From contig JABWDB010000004.1 in assembly GCA_019614645.1 (NCBI GenBank), positions 4,216,001-4,280,000 of the forward strand: DNA of 64,000 nt, given 5' to 3'. A model generated the notes under the pieces. The model saw nothing but the letters and a program-made list of their open reading frames with translations. It did no database searches and was not told the origin of the DNA. The position numbers and the translations under genes are program-made. Position 1 is the first letter of the stretch, and each line of letters opens with the position of its first letter. Shown piece after piece: positions 1-11,000 of the stretch. Source of the stretch: Stratiolaelaps scimitus. Lineage: Eukaryota; Arthropoda; Arachnida; Mesostigmata; Laelapidae.

Positions 1-27
1 CGGCCCCACCACAGAGATTGCCAACTC
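1..27 (-). CDS. Unit 0: start-exon fragment of a fourth M13 peptidase gene (partial)
   Basis: The first 27 bases match the 5' edge of the start/membrane exon of genes A, B and C. Read on the minus strand, an acceptor ending TTACAG is followed by GAGTTGGCAATC, as in the other copies. The rest of the exon and the gene body lie to the left of the window. This 5' part of the exon is probably untranslated in at least some copies, because the shared start Met lies further in. It shows that the array has at least four members. Confidence 0.7.
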
Positions 28-697
28 CTGTAAGACAACACTGACGTCAGCAACAGTTAAAGGTTACTGAACAATCAAATAAATCAATCCCGATGGAAAC
101 ATTCCTTGAGTAGCTTTGTGCGGAGTGTTTTGACATTCAAGTAACGAAGACCGTATAAATCGGGTGCATGCTGGCTATGGATCCCTGAAACAAATGAATC
201 AAGTGACACATTCAATGGAAGAGCCGGAATGTGCGAGCTAGGCGGCGACGGCAGGATTGAGTGTGTCAACTCGTACGAGCGGCGGCATTTCGGGACAAAC
301 GCGTAGCTGATGAGTATTTTCAGGCTTAAAAGTTCCTCGTCCGAGGCATTCCACTAATACTTTCAAACCGGTGTTTGTTGGCATAAATACATATAGGCTT
401 CTGAAAAACCTATATGTATTTATAGGGACTGATACAAATATGCGTGATAAGCACGAAGAACACAGACATGAGACTTTGTGAGTGGCGAGAGGACACGCCA
501 TCGGAAATGATCGGAAATTGCCAACTAAGTGTGGAATGAGGATGTAGACTAACGTGAAATGAAGATCCTATTAATGATTGTCACCAGAGGCGACGTAACA
601 ATATAACCAGATTATTTTCGTGCCCTTGTGGTGCTACTAGACCAATTATTTTACTCTGTGATAAAGGTTTGTAATTACCTTTTGTAATAGCGGTTAC
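28..697 (-). other. Unit 0: first intron (5' UTR intron)
   Basis: Non-coding by comparison with units A and B. It holds a perfect 15-bp-arm palindrome at 383-423 and no other recognisable gene. The homologous stretch in unit A is 14719-15459. Confidence 0.4.
383..423. repeat. Perfect 15-bp-arm palindrome in unit 0
   Basis: ATAAATACATATAGG at 383-397 and its exact complement at 409-423. The matching stretch of unit A (about 15085-15125) lacks the inverted arm, so it arose after duplication. Confidence 0.7.
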
Positions 698-840
698 CTT
701 CAGTAACAACGTGGCTTTAAGCGAAAGGAATTTTGTGAATTTATCGGCACTGCTTTTAGGGCAATGTCACTTCAAAGATAGGACTTCTGCGAAAATAGTA
801 AGTGAAAATATTATTATCTAGCATCGTTCTCGGCAGCAGT
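698..840 (-). other. Unit 0: non-coding first exon (5' UTR), inferred
   Basis: On the minus strand this stretch lies just downstream of a TATATAAG box and ends at CTGAAG|GTAACC, a good splice donor. The donor and surrounding bases recur at equivalent places in unit A (15460) and unit B (28481). The upper limit is the expected start site 25-30 bases below the TATA box. No open frame runs through it in phase with the next exon, so I read it as 5' UTR. Confidence 0.45.
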
Positions 841-863
841 AGCGGGTATCACTCACTCTTAGC

Positions 864-871
864 CTTATATA
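864..871 (-). promoter_or_regulatory. TATA box of unit 0
   Basis: TATATAAG on the minus strand. Downstream of it a block containing CTGCTGCCGAGAACG is shared with units A and B. The same box is present in unit A at 15639-15646. Confidence 0.5.
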
Positions 872-1065
872 TCCACGGAAGATCTGATACAATGCACTTC
901 ATGGCATTAAATCTTTGGACCCCCAGTCCGTTTCTCATCAGATATTTCTCGGTACTTATCCGTATGGCATTACTATGAGATATGTCGGGAGGAAAAACAC
1001 CTCACTACAATAGGCTGTAACTTGGGTAGTACCTAGGGACACAACTTGGATACATAGACCAGTAG

Positions 1066-1185
1066 GTTAAGAGCTGAGGTCTAATAAATTTTCCGTCCAC
1101 GGTACTGCTTTCGGCAGTGCTTCATAAGAGCTGAGGCCTGTCAGATAGGAGAACAGCTGAGGGTCAGCTCGAAAAAACAACCAAC
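1066..1185 (+). mobile_element. Short hairpin-tailed retroposon, copy 1
   Basis: The right part is the family core, AGAGCTGAGGCCTGTCAG through GGGTCAGCTCGAAAAAA. The copy is flanked by direct repeats TAGACCAGTAG (1055-1065) and TAGACCGGTAG (1186-1196), which I read as target-site duplications. This copy contains an extra internal segment (about 1080-1128) flanked by a repeat of the words AGAGCTGAGG. It lies upstream of the unit 0 promoter. Confidence 0.6.
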
Positions 1186-1196
1186 TAGACCGGTAG

Positions 1197-1947
1197 TGGA
1201 GGCGTGTTGATGCTGAGCGTAAATGGCGCGCAGATCCGAATTGCCAATGGTGTAATGTAACACGATAAGAGGTGAATTTCCTTGGCCGCTTCCCACCAGA
1301 AGAGTCTTTAGAGCAACGACGAAGCTAAGTCCTGCCTGCTTTTCTCTGTGCTGCGATGCTGTTTGCGGGTTGTTCAAGTTGTGTGTGTACGTGTGCCGTT
1401 CACGTCGGTACGCCGGCGCTGTGTGTGTGGGCCGCGCGCGCGTGCCGGACGGGTTATGTTTTCGGGATGGCCCGCCGGGTAGCCGGCCGCTCAAGAGAGC
1501 GCGGGCTGGGCTGGCCGAAGAGGGTCTCCCCGTGGACGTTGATGTCGGTGAGACCTCAATGAGTGACGAACGAGGGAGGCTAAGCACGGCGGGAGCCGCG
1601 AGGCGCGAGCTCTAACGAGACATTCGAAAAGCGAAGGCCGATTCCCTAGGGCATGGACTTGATCATGATACCCCGGCCGAGGAACTAGATGGGAAGGAAG
1701 ATATACCCTCGCGGCAATCAAGAGGTTCCAGATAAAGCGTGCCGAGAGAGAAACTGATAACAAAGAACTTCGCGTGCTCCTAACCTACCCTAGACGTCCT
1801 CTACTTCAAGCCCATCTTCATCTCAACTGGTACCCCCGACTCGACATTTATAGGGGGTTTCATTACACCCCACCTTTAGATACAAGCGTTAGAATTTGAG
1901 CTGGTGGCTTGATGAAAAACAACCTCAAAGTCGCTATTGTTTTCAAT
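1197..1947. other. Intergenic: gene A 3' side to unit 0 upstream region
   Basis: Its first 110 bases (about 1197-1310) match the corresponding upstream region of gene A near 16140-16255. A CpG-rich, GT-rich patch lies at about 1375-1620. I see no conserved protein in any frame. Confidence 0.4.
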
Positions 1948-1953
1948 TTTATT
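1948..1953 (-). terminator. Polyadenylation signal of gene A
   Basis: AATAAA on the minus strand, about 75 bases past the gene A stop codon. The same signal in similar surroundings (AATAAAATT) follows gene B (17240) and gene C (32960). Confidence 0.6.
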
Positions 1954-2027
1954 ATGTCGTCATGCAACACGCAGGTGGTTTGCGTTTGATATTTGATTTG
2001 AAGTTCTGAAAATTTTCAGGCCGAATT

Positions 2028-5000
2028 TCACCACACAGCGCACTTGTGTCTCGGGTTCATTGGTGAGCCGATGGGGCAGTTAAACTGCTTGGAAAACTCA
2101 ACCGTGTTCGATAGTGGTCCAATCGCGCGGTACAAAAGAGGGCTGTGATACGCAGAGATGACGCTAAAGGAGCCGAAATAAGCAGAGCAAATTTAAAGTC
2201 ACCAGGAAGTATTTAGGATCGGATAGGGCGGGGCGGTTCTATAGATATTCCAATTTCAAAAAAGCAACTCAATCATATTTTCTAATCAACGGAAGACAGT
2301 GATCATGGTGCAACACGCGTTTTCTTGATGATCGCATGATATGTCGGAGATCATAGTTTACTAGATCTTGTAAGTCGCTTACTAATCACTCAGCACTTCT
2401 GGACGGAATTTGGAACACCAGATGTTCGCCGCCGAGATCCAAAACAACTGGTAAGGTGTATAGTTTAGTCCAGGTAGAGCGCCCTCTGGGCCATTGTCCT
2501 TCACCCATTGTCGGTAAGCCTATAATAATCATTGGAAGAAAAGTATGGGGTTAGACTAAATGTGGATACACCTCGTAATGTACTCAATTTTCCCAATTTT
2601 CTCGTCGTTTTTGTGGCATGTCGTTTTGGTGGCATCGCACTCCACTGGTACCTGTGGTTGTCTGTACATTTCTTATCTACTAAAAATAGACTTGAAAAAT
2701 GTTCCGCACTCACCCTGAAAGCCTCCTTAACGCCTCCATTATCGGCAATGTTTTCGTTCTGTGTGTTAATGCCATTAATAGTCATATTAATTTCAGGAAT
2801 AGTGTAGTTCCCATACTGATCGATGATACACTGGGCTCTTTTCTTGAACTCCTCATTTGTTTGTTGGTCCCACCAGTCTTTTTCGTTGCCATGCTGGAAG
2901 GAGTCATGTTATAAAATAGAAGATTTATTTCTGATGCAAGCCCACAACGCACATGTAGTGAAGAACAACCGAGCTTAGGGCAGAGAACTACGGGACATCT
3001 GTCCTGAGGTACCAGGAAATAAACAGCACCTGTGTTCAGTAGACCGTGTGACTGACTGTTGAGGTGTAATCTAAGTCGTGAATCGTGGATCAGAAGGAAG
3101 CGGTCGTACTACCTTGTCAAACATCCTTCCTCGGTTATCAAACCCGTGGGTGATTTCGTGTCCGATTATATATCCTATCGCGCCAAAATTCATGTATTTC
3201 GGTCGATCCTTCGAGAAAAACGCCCCCTGCAAGATGCCTGCAGGGAAATCGATGTAATTCTCGACCCTGCTGTAGTATGCATTTGTGACTGCAACCTTGG
3301 CGCGTTCCTTCCAGTCACCCTAAATTTGGTAGTAGTTAGAAATATCAGAAATCAGATGCGTGAGAACAAGTGGGTACTTTGTATTGTATTCCGGGAGTAT
3401 TTGGATTGATTAGATTCGATCAAACAGGAGTTTGATCAAATCTAATCAACTCTTGTTTATAAAAGAAGGCGGATATTATTCCTGAGGTTAAGGAGTGCAA
3501 GGTGCTGACATTATTGCTATATGATTTTTCATAAGAAATGGTAAAGCGTTGGTATTAATGCTCGTTTGCACTCACCGCTTGTCTATGTGCATGATAAGAA
3601 AGAGGCGACCAAAGGATGAGTGTTCTATTTTGGGTATTTCAGCTAATTGTTCTCCTAGAGGCACAGGAATACCGCTCAATTTTGCAGCTATAATATGGTA
3701 GGTCCCTTTTTTTTCTGCAAACTGCTGGAGGCTCTTCGAGTGGCGATTCATTTGAGAGACGTTGATAAGAAATGGAAGAAGATTCCAAGAAGTACAGTAA
3801 TTATAATCGTAACAGCAGCAACGATAGCATCGGCGTGTTCGCACGTTAATTAATTCAAAGCGTAGTCTTTCGTTACAATATGATTATAATTAAAAATTTC
3901 AGCCGTGTACTGAAATTAATTTTTAAATAACTCGGTCTACCTTGACTCGGGTCTTCCTTAATTTTCCAAGGGAGTTGTCTTTCAACCATCTCGCCAGTTG
4001 CATGTCGTTCAGGAAGACCGCATTGGGTTTTAGCGATAGATTCATATAATAGTCATTTATTAGGGTATCATCTAACAGCTCAGGCGGATATCCTGCAAAA
4101 AGTAGTGTATGCATAAGCGAAGGCGCGAATTCATGTGATATGGGCGCTATACATACGAAGCTGTCTATCGCTTGATTTCAACACAAATCTATCAAACGAT
4201 CTTCTTGAACTATGCGTTAATCCGTATATCAACTCGCACGGGATTTGGGTCGAGTTCACACCGTATAGACACCTAATTCAAGGTAAATAAATACCTACGT
4301 GAACATATACTGCAGCAGATAGCGTTAACAAAAGTCTAATGAACATATAAGATAGATGATAGGACAGTTATCATTTCACTGTTCACCGATTGATTCTGAG
4401 TTACGTCGGACGTTCATCGACTTCGGGATGACCATTAAAGAACACTGTGGCCTAGAGCGGAGTGGTCTGTGTTTTTCACGTTCCGTATTTGTGGTGGTCG
4501 AGTCAAGCCCACACAATGACATCACGTTCTATAGATGGGTAGGTGAAATTACCGATATGGGGAACGATTGCTTTCGCTTTGTCCTTGGCATTCTGACGGG
4601 TCGAGTTGTCCATCCACTCGACTTCCTGGGGGGCCATTGAACGAGAAACATTGATTATACATGGGGGCCATACGTACAAGGATCATTATTCTGCGTACAA
4701 CTGAGTTAGACTATTTTTTGAAGATCGAAAAGGTTATTTTATTATGCGCTTATGGTCATGTGCGCAACATTACTCGGTAAATGGATTCGGTGTATTCGAG
4801 CGCAATTAACACTACACTAAACACGTGGTGCACGTGTATACTACACCCACCACCGTAATGTGCCCACCTTTCGGAATCGAGGATAAAAGTAACTACATGC
4901 TCGTTTATGAATATGTTCTATTTAGTAGACGAGTATCCGTATAAAGAAAATGATCTACTCACTTCGATAATGTTGACGAACTCGTTCAGGATGTATTTTG

Positions 5001-8000
5001 TCATGGACAAGGCATGCTTCTTCGAATCCTCGTCGAAGAAGTTTTTCACGTACACGTTCGCAAGTGAGATACCGAGCTTGTCTGTCAGGTATTCCAAGCA
5101 CAGCTGCCACCGAGGATATTCACTGGTCTAAGCAGAATCAGATACCCATACGATGGATTTGGAAGCGTGTTGGTTTACTAAGGTACTATGTTGATACCGA
5201 AAACTTTTAGAAAAAAATACAGTATTACTTGTACAAAGAGGAATACAGGACAAGCTCTCGAAACATGTCGAAATCTACACATTCTACTAACCAGTCCATA
5301 CTGAGCGGCGTAGAAGTCCATAAGGTGGTCCCGCGATGCTTTTCCTAACCTTGGGTATGCATCGAAGACTACGCGCCACAACTGAAATTCATTAAAAACG
5401 AAAAAAAATCATCCTCATAGTTTCATCAGTTTGCCCTGCCGCAAACATATCCACATTTTTAGTGCGGTGTTATCTCTTCGATAAGTTAAGCACATTTCAG
5501 ATTCGATCATTACCGAGCCCTAATGGGCATAAGCGTAACATTACTAGTATTATATGCCGGAATGTGGACTTCCTTCGCATATCACAATACATTTAATTGA
5601 ACTCCAATTTTATAATGCTTAAGTTATCTTATACGCCATCACGCAGCAGGGCTCAAACTTGCGGTATCTGGCTTCTCGCAGCCAGAAACTTAGCTGTCCA
5701 AGCCACCGCGCTGACGTGTGATGGTGTTTTGAAAGACAAACGACGGTCAGGAGCTACTACGCATTGAGGGCGGGTTATAAAGAGTATAAGTTACAAGCGA
5801 ATATCTCTTCGCGAATTTGATTCTGGTAACGAGTCTTACGTACAAGGAGAAACACTGACGGAGAAAATTAGTTCAAGCGATTGTCGATTTGGGACGAATA
5901 ATTGAATTAACTCATTCAAATGGCCTCAGACTCGTTAAAATGTCGCTGCGGAGCTGAGCTTCGGCAGCTGAGGGGAAAGCTTGTCGGATTTTGATTGTCT
6001 GATTCTTCTCCGGGTTTCATGGTCATATAATTTTGCTCTAATACAAAGATTTCTGTTCTCGGTGAGCCGGCCTTAGGACACCTGCTTTATTTTTTTTGAC
6101 AGACGTACCGCACAAGACAAACCCTCGCCTGACTAAGCCTTCAACGTTAATAACAAACAAACCCATCCCATGTTTTTTGTAAAACATGGGATGACCATAT
6201 TTAAGTAAACGGAACAATACAAGTAGTAGTATTTCATTGTTGACGAATCTCCCTCCTATCTCTTCTCAAAGCCAGGCCTCGAGTCAAGATCTAACATACT
6301 TCGGTATGGTCGTCATATCCTAGAAATATTGTTCCATTCTGAGTTTGCCATGAGTGTCAACACCATTATCAGCATCAACAGGATCAATATTATCATACCA
6401 TGTAGTTGGCGAGGGTTCGCCTATCTACCCTCTGCAGCAGGCCGGTTACTAGAACGACGTAGGTCGGTGCGCCAACATTGACAATTTCGTCCTTGCCAAT
6501 GGGATCAACGAGCAATGAGTTTAAGTACCTGTTCATAGATGACACCACTATTAGAGAATAGCGCTAACGTCCGTCAGTGCACCTTCGTCACAATAACAGG
6601 TATCGACAACACATAGGGCGAGGGATTGATTGATTTTTCAGTACTGTTGACTCTACCGTTTTGCTCCGCACCGCGGAACTACCTGCTCAATTTCAAATCA
6701 AGAGCAATATAAGGACGTTGCCCACGAATCTGTTGGCAATCTCAATTCGCACGTGTGCTATACGCATCTTAAACTCGTTCGTAGAGACCACTGAAATATT
6801 CGATTATTTCTGTAGGTAAATAAAAATGAGTATCTAATTTGAGAAAAAACGTATTTCAGAAATCTTATGTTTAAGATTAACGAACAGATCCCAGTCGATA
6901 GTTGGAGAGAGCTTCTTGAGGTCGGAGAGGGGCATTCTCAGGTGCACGGATTGACCACTCTGTGAGACCTGCAAGTAGACACAATGAGAACATCAACAAT
7001 GAAAATGTAACTTATCAGACCGACGTGAATGATTCTGCGTGAAGAATAGGCTGTAGTCAGATGGAGACGTTCTTAAAGAAACGAAAACATAGGGATGGGA
7101 ATAGCTGCTGTTAGCTTCACCGGGTCCGTAGTAGCCATCAGAGTAACAATGATGTGTACATCACGCTTGGACTTAACCACTCGAGAGAAATAGATAAGAC
7201 CTCGTTCCTAGTTGAAATCACTAAATTTGTGACACTAGCTGGAATAAAGCTAAAGGCAGCTAAATGTTACATACGAGTGTGACAAGTGGTTAACTAATGC
7301 AAAGTGTCCTTAATCAAGTATTTAATTAAAACATTAAGCACGCGCATATCCCAATACCAAATCCTGTTTGACGCACTGATTTTCAATCTATGGAGTCTAT
7401 GGTGGGCTTGTAATTAGCGATCTCTTGGGCTTAGCAGCCGGCCAACGGGTCTCAGCTAAATTAGCTATTATCGCTCCCGATTCTCTTTCTAGTAAGTACA
7501 CGTAGATAAATCGAGATGTCGCTACACATGTATATAATGTTATATATATGTATACATACTATAATAATATATTTCCACCCTACGAAACACTGATTCGTAC
7601 AACAGAGACATACCCACTACTTGGCCATACATATTTATTTAGTCCTTCTATTTTGGGTCTGTTCCTGAAATATTCGGGAATATTAAATTTTCAAAGAATT
7701 TTCCTATATGTCACTACAGCGTCACTTGCTCTGTAGTGCTAATACAAAATTTACGGCGACTACGATTTCGACAAGCGGCTCCTTACAACTGATTCCGGAA
7801 ATGGTACTTCATTTAATGGAGGTACTTTTTAGGTCTCAAGAGCCAAGATTTTTTTGAGGCCTAAAATCGGCCTTATTTGGACAGCTCCCTCCGCTTGAAC
7901 AACGTAGGACACTCGTGCCGCGTGTGGGTGAATGTGAACTCCACCTTAAGTGAGCCCCCGCATTAATTTACGAGCTGATCAGTTAGTTAGTCCGGAGGGA

Positions 8001-11000
8001 TAATAATGAAAGATCCTGATTAAACTTTGACTCGGAGTGAATTCGTTGGTGAGTGTCCTTCGGTGAGTTAGGCCACTATACGCGAACGCACTTCTCGCCG
8101 AGAGGATTCCGCCGTGATACGTGCGTATGGTTTGCTCGGACTGACACCCTCAGACCATCCCTGATGCAAATAATGCAGGCCAGATTTCGCTGCAACGAAG
8201 TTGTTGAGTGTTTGTGGTGTGACAAGAGAAGTCTTTTAAAAAGACAATCACACTTGTAAGACGACGTTGCTTAGAGACATTCGATATTATTAACTAAAAA
8301 GAACAAGAAATAGACTGCAATAAACGTATTTATTATATAAGTCATTCCGAATTCCTAAAGCTGATTATACAAGCGACCTGAACACCAGAAAATCCGTCAG
8401 CGGACAGCTCTAGGGAAGCCCAATCGCGCACAGAGAACTTCAGTATAACTCCCTTTCTGCAAGTTGATCTTTCAGGTATAAGACTCATAAAAATGCCAAG
8501 TTGTATAGGAGGACGAAACACATCTATGTAAGATATCACTTTATACGTAAAAAATATGAAAGCAAAGCAATAGACTTTCCCTATTTTTCCAGCAATTTGC
8601 AACAAGAAGATCTGTGCACGAAGTCCCTTAAAGGTATACAGTGGTGTGCATAAACTTGACGCCAATATTTCAACAAATCGTTACAAAGAATACACACTTG
8701 AGGCATTTATTTTGTATCATTAATGCACGTGTCAAATAGCATACACACCACAAAGAACAGCGCATATGACGTCGCATGTAGCCTGCTACAACAAGATGTG
8801 TCGGTTGTTCGGTTGGTCATCTTGTTGTAGCAGGTTACATGCGACGTCATATGCGCTGTTCTTTGTAGTGTGTATGTTATTTGACACGTATATTAATCTT
8901 ATACAGAATAAATGACTCAAATGTGTATTCTTTGCAACGATTTGTTGAAATAAAGGGGTGCGTTATGTTTATGTACACCACTGCATTAATGAGGTTTTTT
9001 AAAACCTCATTAATATACCCTTTAAAGAAGGTGCTTCTTATTAAGTTATTCTGTCAGTCATGCAGAGTAAGGACAGGCGCATGTCAGATAAACGACCCTA
9101 AATGAAAGATACAAAGTAACAAACGAGTAGCAGTAGTACTACTCCACCCGAGAAAATTTGACGCTATAATAACCTATGTTGAACTGAGGAAAATTGCGCT
9201 TCTGGAACACTCAAGAAGGCAAACAAGACCAATAATCATACGAGGTGAAGCAACACATAAGACACTGACAGTGTGGATGGTATATAAGAGCTACGTTTCA
9301 CAGAACAAAATAGTGATTTTATTCTCGGCAGTCACTCTACAACTACACTTTGTGTTTATTGAGCGAGCCTGCGGTCCATTGGTCTACCATCGTTGTTCTG
9401 TTCAATAATGACTGAGAGGGCGCCTGATTGTATTGAAATAGACCCAAAGGTCAAAATTACAAATTATGTTTCAGCCCTTCAACTCGTTTGGGCCATGACT
9501 GTATATATTAAAGGGAACAGCAGCAACTTACACATGGGAAACGAGTGAATTGGTTAGAGCTAGAGTATCTCTGTAGCACTGTTGTTCACGACAGGCGTCT
9601 AAATAAAGGAGAAGAGCAGAATACTTACATTGGCTAGGTCCGCCTCGAAGGAAAGTACATCCTCGAGCTCTTTTTTGACCTGGTTAGTATCGTTGGCACC
9701 CAGCAGAGAGGCAGCGTCTTTCATAAGCTTCAAGTACGCACTCACAACGGGACCCGTCCTATCTAATGGAGAATATATACACAGATGGTAAAAATATTTG
9801 GGGAAAATCTCCGGAAGAAAAAACAAAAATTATTTTAATAATCATTCGATTACCGCCGCAGCACCAAGCAGACTACCGATATCAAACTGCATACGATTAT
9901 AGGTATGCGATTAGCTCGTTTATCTGTACCCCATCTTCCGACTAATATTCGTGCACTGAAGGCGGTTACCAAGACTGGTACGTTCTAACACACGATAGCT
10001 GAGCCAATATAACATCCATTGACATTTATAATACAGGAATCGGTAGATCCGTTTCAACTGGGATACGTACATTTAAGGTAATAGTCACCACTAGATAGTC
10101 CGAGGGTTGGCTGGCCGATGTTGAGCAGGTATCTCGAGTTATTACGATCGTCATCAACGAAACCTAGACTGAATAGCGAGTCCTCCAGTAAGCCAAGCTT
10201 TCGTAAGGCGAAGACCGTCTGCATCCAATCAAAGGAGGTGGCATTCCACTTGGAGCCCTCCACGACGGGCCAACCACCCAACTCCCGAAGAACCTTCAAC
10301 AGAGGCTCTTCGCCTAGCTTGTCCAGAGCATCTTAATTAACAACGTACAAATGAACATTGAATAAGGACTAGCTGAGCACGAGCGTGCGCTCGAAAATTT
10401 CGTGAAATCTAGTTTAACATTTCGTTTGCTTCATCGTTATTTACTTTTTGTTTCTACTATTCCGACTTTATCATAGAAAAGCGTCGATCTAAACCAGACA
10501 GGAGCTTAGTTTAGATTGGTTCCTTTGTGTTGGACATACTGGCCAAGTGTTGAGCAGTGAAAATTAAATTGCTTTCGAAAATGGGCACTTCCGAAGATCA
10601 GAGATCGCTACTAACCGATGTTCATACAGCTCTGGTAGAGGTTCTTGAGTTTAATTACATGGGCTTGATCCCTCTTAAGGTCGACGGACTTCTCGACGAT
10701 GCTGCGAAGTTCGGTATTCAATGTATCCTGGACAGTCGAGAACTGAGACAGGTATGACTTGTCGCCAGCGATCTTTTGCCTCTAGTTGCAAGAAAATAAT
10801 AATTGTAATCGCCACCTGACACAGTATAGAAGCTATTACTATCAAGTAACGTATAACGAGAATCAGTGTACGTCTTTTACCCCACGTTGAAACGAGCAGA
10901 AGGGCAAGACCAGCAGCAATAACTGCAAGCTATTGTCATAGTGGTAAGGCGTCAGCAATTTCGAGGGGTCGAAGCGGACGGATATTGAATGCCCTTCTGG

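Noticed and set aside
5634..5726. A working tRNA gene
   Set aside because: The acceptor stem does not pair and the anticodon arm is too long, which fits a SINE remnant better.
5951..5985. A possible seventh copy of the short retroposon (GCAGCTGAGGGGAAAGCTT)
   Set aside because: Only the words GCTGAGG match; the tail, hairpin and flanking duplications are missing.
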